From positions 340,480 to 404,479 of the forward strand of contig JAUVXJ010000001.1 of the NCBI GenBank assembly GCA_030603665.1: 64,000 nt of DNA, read 5' to 3'. The notes below the pieces were generated by a model. That model was not told the DNA's origin. It worked only from the letters and a program-made list of their open reading frames with translations, and made no database searches. The stretch is from Chloroflexota bacterium (lineage in GTDB: Bacteria; Chloroflexota; Anaerolineae; UBA7937; B3-Chlor). Position 1 is the stretch's first letter. Every line of letters begins with the position of its first letter. Made by a program: the position numbers and the translations under genes. Shown here in pieces: positions 24,286 through 33,183 of the stretch.

Positions 24286-25644
24286 CTACTGGTATCGGGC
24301 TGGCAGAGGGAAGTACACAGCCAGAGGGTTGAGGAGCAGCGTGGCCGAGTGCTGCGTCGTATCGTAGCCAGGCGCATCGAGGGTCGCCGTGTTGATAGCG
24401 GCGAGGGGACCGCTGGCCGTCACCGTAACCGCGTAGGTGACCAGAACCACGGGTGGGGGGTCCAGAGTTCCGGACCAGCTCAGGGTCGGGGCACCACCGT
24501 CGTTCACCGCGCCTGACGAGGCGCTGAGAGAATCGGGCACATACTCCACGCCGGAGGGAACGACGTCAGTCAAATAGACCGTGGTCCCTGGGGGCGCGGT
24601 CAGGTCGCGCACCTCCACGGTGTAGGTCACGACCTCTCCCTGGTGGGCAACCGAGGTCGACGGGGACTTCTGAGGAGGGGCTTCGCCGGGCCCCGGCCAG
24701 CCAACAATCCTGGCCATCATCCACCAGAAGGCCCGGGCCTTGAGATTGCAGTTCAACGGCTCAGAATGGGCACACGAACAAGAATCGCACAAGGGGTCGC
24801 TCCCGTTGGCCGCGCACCATTGATCGGCCCAGTTGCATGTCGAAGAACCGCATGTGTAGTAGCAGGTATCCAGGGCGCCCAAGCTCAGAAACTCGGCGCC
24901 ATCCGGGTCGTAGCTCTCGATGTCCGCGAAATCGAACAGGATCTTGTTGTTGTTCCTGCAATACTGGCGGATCTGCTCATTGCGCAGGTGCAGGTTGCCT
25001 CCGACGCCGCCGCCATCCAGGTGACCGGTCATATACACGAAGGTGACGTTGGGGTAATCCTGCTCCAGGCCGTTCATCAAGTTGAGATAGGTCTGGATGT
25101 TGGCCGCCGTGGCGCCGCTCACTTGGCCGCACCAGGACCAGACCACGACGTTCCGGTCGCTGCCCGTCCCATCCAGGTAGGTTCGAGTTCTCGCTTCCCA
25201 AGTCGTGCGGTCCGGGTTGCCAAGGTCGCCATCCGGGACTCGGTCGGCGATGGACAGCACGCCGGACGTCACTGCCCCGTTGGTGTTGAAGTCATACAGC
25301 CCGCTGGGCGTGTTGGCCTCCAGCACCCCCATGCCGCTGATGGGCTGGCTACCGTGAGAGGTGTGTCCGTAGGAAACCTTGAGGAGCGCCTTGGCCTGGT
25401 CTATCCAGTAGTCCGGGACCTGGCTGAGGTCGGTGCAGGTGTGGTCGATGATCATGGGCCCTTGAGCTTGGAGAGGGGCTGCCAGAGCCAGTGTTGCCGC
25501 GTCTCCATCACGGGCGTACGCTGCTGCGGGGTGCCGGGACATAGCAGGCGCAGAGGAGGACGCTCCACCGGTGACCAGCGCCACCACGCACAGAACGATC
25601 ACAACCCCCAGCAGTCGTTGCTTTTTCAACTCCGCCCTCCCCAA
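24286..25644 (-). CDS. Secreted SGNH-hydrolase-like protein with a DUF11 domain
   Basis: 452 residues with a Sec signal peptide (LLGVVIVLCVVALVTGGASS). Residues 60-310 contain MIIDHTCTD, VSYGHTSHGSQ and YMTGHLDGGG, and a Cys-rich stretch near 255-300. This resembles secreted proteins of the SGNH/GDSL hydrolase superfamily, though catalytic residues are not certain. Residues 325-430 are a DUF11/conserved-repeat domain (VVTYTVEVRDLTAPPGTTVYLTDVVPSGV). The C-terminus is AVYFPLPARYQ, close to the PLxxR tail common on secreted Chloroflexota proteins. Function on a surface polysaccharide is possible but not shown. Confidence 0.65.
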   Translation of the reverse strand: MGRAELKKQRLLGVVIVLCVVALVTGGASSSAPAMSRHPAAAYARDGDAATLALAAPLQAQGPMIIDHTCTDLSQVPDYWIDQAKALLKVSYGHTSHGSQPISGMGVLEANTPSGLYDFNTNGAVTSGVLSIADRVPDGDLGNPDRTTWEARTRTYLDGTGSDRNVVVWSWCGQVSGATAANIQTYLNLMNGLEQDYPNVTFVYMTGHLDGGGVGGNLHLRNEQIRQYCRNNNKILFDFADIESYDPDGAEFLSLGALDTCYYTCGSSTCNWADQWCAANGSDPLCDSCSCAHSEPLNCNLKARAFWWMMARIVGWPGPGEAPPQKSPSTSVAHQGEVVTYTVEVRDLTAPPGTTVYLTDVVPSGVEYVPDSLSASSGAVNDGGAPTLSWSGTLDPPPVVLVTYAVTVTASGPLAAINTATLDAPGYDTTQHSATLLLNPLAVYFPLPARYQ

Positions 25645-25810
25645 TCGGCCTGGCCAGACGCGAGCCGATGTGATCAGGTACGTCTCATGTCAAGACGCAT
25701 TGATACGTGCTGCGTCCAGTATACCCAGTTGGCAGCGCCCTGTCAATGGCACCTTCGGGCTATCTAGCGTCCAGGAGGGGAGGCGAGGGGGGAGGGGGAT
25801 TGGGGGCTCC

Positions 25811-26217
25811 TTATGTAACTGCAGTCGGTTCGGCTGCCCAAAATGGGAGCATGCGCGGCAACACCACGGTATCCAGGAGAACCGCCAGAGCCACACCCAA
25901 TCCGTACATCGCGAAGTCCAGGGGATCGAAGGTCCGGCCCAGGATGGACATCCCAAAGAACTGCGCGATCTCCACAGAGGCAGCGGCTCCGAATACCAAG
26001 ATGGCCTTCACGGGCCAGGGCTGTAGCTGAGGGATCTCCGGGAGAGCCAGCAATAGGTAGAAGGCCAAGGGAACCAGCACGTCCAACAGGTATCCGTTGA
26101 CCAGCTCTGGCCACGGACCATGGTACGCGCTGCCGGTGAAAGACGGAGCAGGGCGACGGGAACCACGATACAAACGACCACCACCTGCTTGCGGCGGCTC
26201 TGGATTGTTGCTTTCAA
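25811..26217 (-). pseudogene. VanZ/DUF2809-like membrane protein, frameshifted
   Basis: The main frame (25811 to about 26150) gives three membrane helices and the motif VEIAQFFGMSILGRTFDPLDF, typical of VanZ/DUF2809-like proteins. Its natural N-terminus, with a first helix (KQVVVVCIVVPVALL), lies in another frame starting at TTG 26217 with a strong GGAGGAG site. The frames join near 26150 (LLR|PSFTGSAYHG). One inserted or deleted base would explain it. Either a recent pseudogene or a sequencing error. Confidence 0.5.
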
Positions 26218-26528
26218 CCGTCTCCTCCAGGTCTAAGGCGCTGGGTCACTGAACCGATAGCTGAGTCCACCTCAAGTATGGCAGGGAACCCTCCTCCCCG
26301 TATCAGCCACCTGGCCGATTCTGTGACTGGCGAGCTGGCCGCCGTTGTGCTTCGCCGATGATCAGCCCCGCAGCGTTGCGTCCCCAGTCCTGTGCTTCTC
26401 GGTACCCCTGTGCGTTGGCGTACAGCTCCAAGGCACGCAAGCCGGCGCATCCGCGGTCGAGCACGAGAGGCTGCGTAGCGACAGCGATGGGGTCGTTACC
26501 ATTCGGTTCTGAGACCCACAGGGCCGCG

Positions 26529-26566
26529 GAATCTGAGAACAGATTCTTCGCTCCACGCAGAATCAC
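26529..26566. repeat. Dispersed palindrome-like repeat in a 500 bp gene-free stretch
   Basis: GAATCT..AGATTC inverted repeat followed by AGATTCTTCGCTCCACGCAG, which closely resembles a repeat (TTCGCTxCGCTCAGAATGA) I recall as dispersed in many bacterial genomes. The rest of 26218-26720 shows no supported gene; a minus-strand frame at 26303-26608 reads through the repeat. Confidence 0.4.
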
Positions 26567-26720
26567 GGCCACAAACAGATTGGCGCCGTCCTGGCAACCA
26601 GACCGCAATCCCGGCTCGAAGGCGCTCCGCAGCAGCCGCCGCCAGTTTTGCGCTGTAATGTCGACTCACACCACTCGAATTGAAGAGGCGCCGTGCCCCG
26701 GGTTGCGTTTGGGCAACATG

Positions 26721-26981
26721 CTACAATTCTACGGGCCAGCGTGGATCGAAGTGGCGATCTGTGCAACTGACCTCAATGAGGTCGTCGACCCGGAAGCTCC
26801 TGGTCCCGTCGTGAAGCAGGCAATGACAGAAGAACCTCTCGGTTGTCCCAGCTGGTCGGAAACTGTAGGGCTCAACCTCTCTTGGCTCGATGGTTCCATC
26901 AGCCTCCCGAGCGCGTATCCACAGAACCCTGCGCTGTCGTCCCGCGCGTCTGATTTCCTCCACTACTTCCGGCCTTCTCAT
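26721..26981 (-). CDS. Small WYL-domain-like protein coupled to the OLD nuclease
   Basis: 86 residues starting at ATG 26981, which overlaps the stop of the OLD gene as ATGA. The start at 26999 is less likely. The core VLWIRAREADGTIEPREVEP, then RSFRVDDLIEV and FDPRWPVEL, follows the WYL-domain pattern (short strands, conserved Arg/Phe, F-x-PRxxVE ending). WYL domains bind nucleotides or regulators and are common in defence loci. Single-domain WYL-like proteins also occur in Chloroflexota. The tight coupling suggests it works with the nuclease, as sensor or regulator. No DNA-binding domain is present. Confidence 0.6.
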   Translation of the reverse strand: MRRPEVVEEIRRAGRQRRVLWIRAREADGTIEPREVEPYSFRPAGTTERFFCHCLLHDGTRSFRVDDLIEVSCTDRHFDPRWPVEL

Positions 26982-28792
26982 GCCTCCTCCCGCGAGCACG
27001 CGAGCGAAACCGCATGCTCAAAGCACCTTTGTATCTCAGCTGGGATGTCTGATCCCTCAGAGACACACCTTGCCAGTCGGTAAGCGATGTCGGGCTTCGA
27101 TGCTCGATAGAGAGCACAAAGCTCATCAGAGAACTTCTTGCCGGTGCAACGCAGTCCGGCGAAATCGCTAGGCACCCAGTTGTCACCGTCATTCGGGGGC
27201 CTCCAGGTATTACCCACCAGCGCCCATAGTTCGTTGCTGAAGGAATCCTCGAACTCCAGGTTGCCCACGAAAAACACCTGATGCTCAACGTCGAAGCCGG
27301 ACCGTCGCAGATTCTCCTCCGTGAATAGGCGGTTCGCCGGGTTAGTACGTGAATCCGAGTCTAGAAGGAACACAACGCTTCGACCATTGTCGTTCAGAAA
27401 CTTCGCGAAATGCCTCGCCCCTGCGTTGTTCTCCCCATTTAGCAGCCGTATTCCCGCGTCCAACAGGCCAATGTCGTCCTCGTGCCAGATGCGAAAGAGA
27501 CGAGGTATCGCGTTCATCTCGCTTGGTCCCTCGACAACCATGAAACAACGCTCGTGAAACATCATGCTGTTTTCAAGCCCCATGTTCCGCCCGATCTCAT
27601 CTACGAAGTACTCAAGCGTTTCCTGATCCTCGCTCGTCAGCGACACAACGCGCGTGCAACGATCACCGCCCAAGCAGTAGTGATTGATTCGTGTTATCGG
27701 CACTCGATTGATGAGATTCAGCGAGTGTGTGCACAACAGGACTTGAACACCGGGTCTCACCATGCTGCGTATGATTCCGAAGATCTTCCGCTGAGAGTAG
27801 TAGTCAAGGTGGCTATCCGGCTCGTCGAAAGCGAGAAGGAGCGGCCGTGCGTTTTCGCCCCCACGCTCAGACAAGAGTTCGGAATTCCACTCGTATACCG
27901 CAAGGGTAACCTGTCGCTTCACACCGTCACCCCTCTTGTCAAGACTTATCGGTCTGCTATCCTCTCCAATCAACTGGAGCCGCGATGTCGCAAGTCCGCG
28001 CGAGAAGTCGAAGCGAGGATCCACCCGCACTTCAGATATCTCGGGCAGGTACTTCCTAATAACCGGCGCTAGCCTGGCAACACGTTCGTTTAGAGTACCC
28101 TCCATCTTGGACGTGATCTCTCCCAGAGTTCCAGCGTATGTCTCACTCACGATTTCCGCCGAGAAAGCCGCTCTAAGCACAACCTCCACTTCTCTTTGGG
28201 GGTCAAGAGCGTCGGCAGAGCTGAACACTTGGATTTGAGGAAGCAACCGTGTCGCGTCTCTCGGTAGTTCGCGCGTCCCCTCCACCAACGACTGGGAAGC
28301 CAGCCAGGATTCGAAAGCGTCGATTACCTCAGCCTTGAGATGGGTACCGCTCAGATCTATCTCGTGCTCCTCGGCGATCGTGCGTAGTGTTTCGAGTGTA
28401 TAGCTGTTGAGATCGGCCTGCAGCCTATCGTCAGGGTGGACCATCGTCCTATACTTCAGCGGGCTGGCGGAGTCTACCTTGAGTTCGCGAAGTAGAACCA
28501 TAGAGTCAAGTGAGTATCCGCAGATCTCCTCCAACTCCGACAAATCATGCGAATCTAGAGCCAGTTTGGCCTCAAGAACCATCTCCTCCTCGCGCCGATC
28601 GTGCGAACCTAGTATGAAGGAGAAATCCTCGCGGTCGGGCTCCTTGTCCCCCAGAAGGATTTCAAGGGCATCAATTGTTGCCGTCTTCCCTCCATCGTTC
28701 TCACCGATCAAGACAGTCAGATCGTGTATCGGAATCCAATCGGTCTGGTACAAGCACCTGAAATGCTGCGCCTTGAAGTGCGTGATGTTCAT
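26978..28792 (-). CDS. OLD-family ATP-dependent endonuclease (AAA ATPase + TOPRIM)
   Basis: 604 residues. Walker A is GENDGGKT (30-37), within an SMC/ABC-type N-terminus (MNITHFKAQHFRCLYQTDWI). The ABC signature region and Walker B (LLLAFDEPDSHLD) lie in the middle. The C-terminal TOPRIM has MVVEGPSEMNAIPRLF and FLLDSDSR, the Glu and DxD needed for metal binding. Start supported by GGAGGGGAG. Related to OLD, GajA and similar antiphage nucleases, though no UvrD-like helicase (GajB) or other known partner is next to it. The partner here is the WYL-like protein. Defence function inferred. Confidence 0.85.
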   Translation of the reverse strand: MNITHFKAQHFRCLYQTDWIPIHDLTVLIGENDGGKTATIDALEILLGDKEPDREDFSFILGSHDRREEEMVLEAKLALDSHDLSELEEICGYSLDSMVLLRELKVDSASPLKYRTMVHPDDRLQADLNSYTLETLRTIAEEHEIDLSGTHLKAEVIDAFESWLASQSLVEGTRELPRDATRLLPQIQVFSSADALDPQREVEVVLRAAFSAEIVSETYAGTLGEITSKMEGTLNERVARLAPVIRKYLPEISEVRVDPRFDFSRGLATSRLQLIGEDSRPISLDKRGDGVKRQVTLAVYEWNSELLSERGGENARPLLLAFDEPDSHLDYYSQRKIFGIIRSMVRPGVQVLLCTHSLNLINRVPITRINHYCLGGDRCTRVVSLTSEDQETLEYFVDEIGRNMGLENSMMFHERCFMVVEGPSEMNAIPRLFRIWHEDDIGLLDAGIRLLNGENNAGARHFAKFLNDNGRSVVFLLDSDSRTNPANRLFTEENLRRSGFDVEHQVFFVGNLEFEDSFSNELWALVGNTWRPPNDGDNWVPSDFAGLRCTGKKFSDELCALYRASKPDIAYRLARCVSEGSDIPAEIQRCFEHAVSLACSREEA

Positions 28793-28923
28793 CTCCCCTC
28801 CTTCAACACTACGTGCCAGCTATTGTACCGCCAACTGTGCATCGGGACAAGAACGTCGCCACAAAGGCGCAGTGGCGGTGAATGTGTTGCCGGGCCTGTC
28901 CTGCCCTTTGTGGGCGGACCGAG

Positions 28924-28929
28924 CTACAA
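28924..28929 (+). promoter_or_regulatory. Candidate -10 element for the cystathionine synthase family gene
   Basis: GAGCTACAATAC, the TACAAT-type -10 recurring here, about 85 bp before the start at 29013. No clear -35. Confidence 0.35.
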
Positions 28930-29012
28930 TACGCAGGGGTAGTGCCACTGTCAGAAAACGTCAACCTTGACGCAGACACTCCCACTCATGAAGAAAGGAG
29001 CAGGGGCAGAGG

Positions 29013-30212
29013 ATGACAGCAATCAGCAAACCAGGCTTGGGAACCCTGTCGGTGTGGGCCGGTGAAGAGGAAGAAGCACCGCAGAAACCATCGGCGGTGC
29101 CGGTAGTCCACAGCGTCTCTTTCGACTATGAGGACGTGGACCAGTGGCTGGAAGTCGCCCTCCAGAAGAAGCAGGGTCACATCTACAGCCGCAACACCAA
29201 CCCCACCGTCGATGCCTTCGAGGAGAAGGTGCGTCTGCTCGAGGCGGCAGAGGCGGCTACCAGTTTCTCCACCGGCATGGCCGCCATCAGCAACACCCTC
29301 TTCACCCTGCTCTCCCCGCGAGACCGCGTGGTGTCCCTCAAGGACACATACGGGGGCACCAGCAAGATCTTCCTGGAGTTCCTGCCGCGCTTTGGGGTGG
29401 AGGTGACCCTCTGCGACACCACCGACCACGAGGCCATCGAGGCGGCGGTGAGAGAGGGTTGCCAGGTCCTCTATCTGGAGAGCCCCACCAACCCCACGCT
29501 CAAGGTCATCGACCTGGACCGGCTGGCGGAATCAGGTCGGAACGCGGGCGCCACGGTGGTGGTGGACAACACCTTCGCCACCCCCATCAACCAGAGCCCA
29601 CTGGAGCTGGGCGCCCACCTGGTGATCCACAGCGCCACCAAGTGCCTAGGGGGTCACGCCGACGCCCTGGGAGGGATCGTCTGCGGGTCGCGCGAGCTCG
29701 TGCAGCGCATATTCCATTTTCGCGAGATCAACGGCGCCTCGCTGGATCCGATGGCAGCGTATCTCCTCCTGAGGGGTATGAAGACCCTTCACCTGCGCAT
29801 CCGGCACCAGAACGAGAGCGCACTGGAGATTGCCCGCTACCTGGAAGGGCATCCCTTCGTGGAGCAGGTCTTCTATCCCGGCCTCGATTCCCACGAGAAC
29901 CACGGCATCGCCAAGCGCCAGATGCGCGGCTTTGGAGGCGTCCTCAGCTTCACACTCAAGGGCGGTTTCGACGCCGTGCGAGCTTCGCTGCCCCGGCTGC
30001 GATACGCCCACCTGGCCGCCAATCTGGGAGCTGTGGACACTATCGCGGGCCCCCCTGCCACGACGAGCCACGTGGAGTGCACGGCAGAGGAGCGCGAGGC
30101 GTTGGGCATCCCGGAGAGCCTGGTCCGCTACTCCGTGGGCATCGAGGACACCGAGGACCTCATCGCCGATCTGGAGCAGGCCTTGTCCCACACTGCGGAG
30201 AAGGTCAGTTAG
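29013..30212 (+). CDS. PLP-dependent cystathionine gamma-synthase/lyase family enzyme
   Basis: 399 residues of the Cys/Met metabolism PLP family (cystathionine gamma-synthase, gamma-lyase, methionine gamma-lyase, O-acylhomoserine sulfhydrylase). The cofactor Lys is in HSATKCLGGHAD, and YSRNTNPTVDAFE and VVDNTFATP are diagnostic. All catalytic residues are present and the protein is full length. Substrate cannot be set from sequence alone. The gene overlaps the convergent glycosyltransferase by 4 bp at their stops. Confidence 0.9.
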   Translation: MTAISKPGLGTLSVWAGEEEEAPQKPSAVPVVHSVSFDYEDVDQWLEVALQKKQGHIYSRNTNPTVDAFEEKVRLLEAAEAATSFSTGMAAISNTLFTLLSPRDRVVSLKDTYGGTSKIFLEFLPRFGVEVTLCDTTDHEAIEAAVREGCQVLYLESPTNPTLKVIDLDRLAESGRNAGATVVVDNTFATPINQSPLELGAHLVIHSATKCLGGHADALGGIVCGSRELVQRIFHFREINGASLDPMAAYLLLRGMKTLHLRIRHQNESALEIARYLEGHPFVEQVFYPGLDSHENHGIAKRQMRGFGGVLSFTLKGGFDAVRASLPRLRYAHLAANLGAVDTIAGPPATTSHVECTAEEREALGIPESLVRYSVGIEDTEDLIADLEQALSHTAEKVS

Positions 30213-31663
30213 CCCGGATCACTGGGTAGGAAGACCTCATACTTGAAGACACAGTCTACCGTGTCAGCCCGCTGGTAGTTGGCCCACACCGCGTCCAGGA
30301 TCCTCGGCGGGTAGGACTGCCAGGTGAGGATCACTAAGGAGAAGCGCTGCTGCTCCAGGGCGCCCTCCAGCTTGAGGAGCCCTTCGTCCGCCAGGCCCGT
30401 CGGCTCCAGGGCGCTGAGCAGCCACGGACTGCCGTACAGCTCCTTGCCGTTCCTTAGGGCGAAGCCGCCTCCCTCGGTGAGAATCTCCCCCTCCGCCCCC
30501 ATCACGTACCGGTCAATCTCCTGGCACGACTGCACATCCGCCCTCTGGGGAGTGTACCCGAAGGAGGGCAGAGCATCGTAGTATACGCTTAGCGGGGTGA
30601 AGGGGAAGGTTCTGAACCACAACAATTGTGCCAGCAGCGCCGCAGGCACGATCACCGACCCATACCCCCCCCGCTTGGACAGTTCCCCCCACGCGAGGCC
30701 GCAGAGGATGAGCGAGGCGGCTATGGTCTCCAGGAAGTAGTTGCTGCTCGCTCCAGCGCGCCCCACGGCCAGAGTGAGCAAGGCCAAGGAGGCGAAGTAC
30801 AGAACGGGGAGCGACGGGCGCCGTTTCCACACACAGAACGCGGCGTAGATCATGGCCATCGCCAGGACTGCTCCGTGGGTCACCGCGAAAGCCCGCCAAT
30901 AGCCGAGAAAGGCCCCCAGGGAGTACGGCAGGGCGTTGTAGACCACCAGGTGGCGCAGGAACTCACCTGCCGTGGTTGCATTCCACACCAGGAAGAGAAG
31001 CCCTCCCAGGCCCCCCAGAACGGCAGCGAACCCTAGTGCCAACCGCCACCGCCCTCGCCAGAGCAGCCAGACCACGATAGCCAGGGGCGCGGCCCACTGC
31101 GTCTGTTTGGTGTACACGGAGAGCAGACAGAATAGAGCTGCCAGAGTGGCACCCCACCAGCCCGTCCACCGCTGGACCACCAGGATCGCCAGCAGCGAGA
31201 AGAGGACAGCCGTGGGATCAACCCGGCCCCAGGCGCCCCACTGATAGACGAAGATGGACCCAAGAAAGGCAGCTCCGCAGATGATGCTGGACACGATCCT
31301 GCGGCTCCCACGATAGACAATCGCCCCGACGAGAGCGGCGCATAGCAGCGTGGAAAGCACAGCCACGCTGCGCGTCGCCCTGAGGGACGCGCCTACGAAG
31401 GGAAGGATCAGGGAAGACATAGCAGGAAAGAGGGGTGGATAGTTGGCTACGATGAAGGGGAAGTCGTTGATGTCTGTGTACACAGGCTGACCCCTGAAGA
31501 TCTGCACCGCATCGCGCAGCAGAAGCTCCTCACCGGCAGCCAGCTCGTACGGAAACAGGGTGACCGCGTATGCGTGACGGACGAAAGCGTAGACGGCGCC
31601 TCCCACGGTGATCACCGTGAGCACGCACACCGTCCACATCACAGCAGGGCGCACTTTGCTCAT
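30209..31663 (-). CDS. GT-C type membrane glycosyltransferase-like protein
   Basis: 484 residues with about 10-11 membrane helices. An N-terminal loop carries DAVQIFRGQPVYTDINDFPF, where the acidic residues fit the catalytic loop of polyprenyl-phosphate-dependent (PMT/ArnT-like) transferases, followed by NYPPLFP. A soluble C-terminal domain of about 110 residues comes after the last helix. Probably transfers a sugar from a lipid carrier to an exported acceptor. Exact family (DUF2029-like or GT39-like) is not resolved. Its 3' end overlaps the convergent PLP gene. Confidence 0.7.
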   Translation of the reverse strand: MSKVRPAVMWTVCVLTVITVGGAVYAFVRHAYAVTLFPYELAAGEELLLRDAVQIFRGQPVYTDINDFPFIVANYPPLFPAMSSLILPFVGASLRATRSVAVLSTLLCAALVGAIVYRGSRRIVSSIICGAAFLGSIFVYQWGAWGRVDPTAVLFSLLAILVVQRWTGWWGATLAALFCLLSVYTKQTQWAAPLAIVVWLLWRGRWRLALGFAAVLGGLGGLLFLVWNATTAGEFLRHLVVYNALPYSLGAFLGYWRAFAVTHGAVLAMAMIYAAFCVWKRRPSLPVLYFASLALLTLAVGRAGASSNYFLETIAASLILCGLAWGELSKRGGYGSVIVPAALLAQLLWFRTFPFTPLSVYYDALPSFGYTPQRADVQSCQEIDRYVMGAEGEILTEGGGFALRNGKELYGSPWLLSALEPTGLADEGLLKLEGALEQQRFSLVILTWQSYPPRILDAVWANYQRADTVDCVFKYEVFLPSDPG

Positions 31664-31759
31664 GCCAACTACTCAAAGACCCGACAGTGCGTATCTCCAC
31701 CCGGGCTTCGGGTATTATAACGGTCAGGGAGTTCAGCAAGCAAGACAGCGAAGGTCAGA

Positions 31760-31788
31760 TTGACTCCACCTGGCACGTGTGCTAGAAT
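31760..31788 (+). promoter_or_regulatory. Promoter of glnA
   Basis: TTGACT, 17 bp, TAGAAT preceded by TGTGC. It lies about 30 bp from the start, leaving a short leader. Confidence 0.75.
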
Positions 31789-31818
31789 CGGCGAAATTGG
31801 CCCAGGGAGGTACGACTC

Positions 31819-33162
31819 GTGGCTAAGGACAAGGCAGAGGTAATCGGCCGCGCCGAGCAGGAAGACGTCAAGTTCGTCAGCCTGCAGTTCACCGACGTGA
31901 TGGGCACCATCAAGAACGTGACCATCCCCGTCTCACAACTGGAGGAGGCCCTGGACAACGGTATCTGGTTCGATGGGTCCACCGTCGAGGGCTTCACCCG
32001 CATCTGCGAGAGCGACATGTATCTCATGCCCGACACCAATACGTATCAGCTTCTGCCCTGGTTGCCGGCAGAGCAGAAGACCGCCCGGCTGATCTGCGAC
32101 GTCTTGCAGCCAGATGGAGACCCTTTCCCCGGGGATCCACGGTTCGTCCTCAGATCGACCATTGCCCAGTCTCAGGAATTGGGCCATACCTATCACGTTA
32201 GCTCCGAGATCGAGTTCTTCCTTTTCAGCATGCGGGATGACCGCCCCAGCCGGGCGCCGGTCCCTCACGATTTCGGCAGCTACTTCGACTTCTCACCGCG
32301 GGACCTGGCCTCCGATGTCCGCCAGGACATCGTCCTGGCGCTGGAGGCCATGGGCATCAAGGTAGAGAGGGCCCATCACGAAGTCGCCTCGGGCCAGCAC
32401 GAGATCAACTTCCGGTACGCCGACGCCCTCACCAGCGCCGACAACTGCATGATCTTCAAGTACGTGGTCAAGGCCGTCGCTCAGGACCACGGCCTGCACG
32501 CCACCTTCATGCCCAAGCCTATCTATGGCATGAACGGCTCGGGCATGCACACCCACCAGAGTTTCTTCGACAAGGAGGGCAGAAACACTTTCTTCGATGC
32601 CCATGATCAGTATCGCCTGTCTAAGCTGGCATATCACTTCATAGCCGGTCAAATGAAACACGCGCGCTCTCTGTCCGCCATCGTCGCTCCCACCGTCAAC
32701 TCCTACAAGCGGCTGGTTCCAGGATACGAAGCGCCGGTATACATCTGCTGGGGGCAGGTAAACAGGTCAGCCCTGATCCGCATCCCCAGGTACTCCAACG
32801 GGCGCGACGAACGGACACGTCTAGAGCTCCGCTGCCCCGACCCCAGCTGCAACCCCTATCTGGCATATGCCACAATGCTGAAAACCGGCCTGGAGGGCGT
32901 CCGCCAGAAGCTGATGCCACCCCCTCCCGTCGAAGAGAACGTCTACGACTTCAGCGATGAGAAGCTCCATGAGCTCTCCATTGAGTCACTGCCTGGCAGC
33001 CTGATGGAGGCTCTTGGCGAGCTTGAGCGGGACGAGGTACTCCGCGAGACGCTGGGTGAACACGTTTACGAAGCCTTCCTGAGGGCCAAGAAGACTGAGT
33101 GGGATCGGTACCGCACCCAAGTCACCCGCTGGGAGATCGATCAGTACCTCACTCTTCTGTGA
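31819..33162 (+). CDS. glnA: Glutamine synthetase, type I
   Basis: Makes glutamine from glutamate, ammonia and ATP. GTG start at 31819 with GGGAGG upstream. GSI landmarks: FDGSTVEGFTRI, SEIEFFLF, GMHTHQSFFD, the ATP/ammonium site APTVNSYKRLVPGYEAPVY and RIP. 447 residues is the GSI-alpha length and there is no adenylylation loop Tyr of the GSI-beta type that I can see. The putative glnR or amtB genes are absent from the neighbourhood. Confidence 0.97.
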   Translation: MAKDKAEVIGRAEQEDVKFVSLQFTDVMGTIKNVTIPVSQLEEALDNGIWFDGSTVEGFTRICESDMYLMPDTNTYQLLPWLPAEQKTARLICDVLQPDGDPFPGDPRFVLRSTIAQSQELGHTYHVSSEIEFFLFSMRDDRPSRAPVPHDFGSYFDFSPRDLASDVRQDIVLALEAMGIKVERAHHEVASGQHEINFRYADALTSADNCMIFKYVVKAVAQDHGLHATFMPKPIYGMNGSGMHTHQSFFDKEGRNTFFDAHDQYRLSKLAYHFIAGQMKHARSLSAIVAPTVNSYKRLVPGYEAPVYICWGQVNRSALIRIPRYSNGRDERTRLELRCPDPSCNPYLAYATMLKTGLEGVRQKLMPPPPVEENVYDFSDEKLHELSIESLPGSLMEALGELERDEVLRETLGEHVYEAFLRAKKTEWDRYRTQVTRWEIDQYLTLL

Positions 33163-33183
33163 AGGCTGGATTCCAGGGGACAG

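Noticed and set aside
29144..30229. 361-codon frame overlapping the cystathionine synthase family gene on the same strand
   Set aside because: Gly/Arg/Pro-rich off-frame translation; the overlapping gene has all catalytic motifs.
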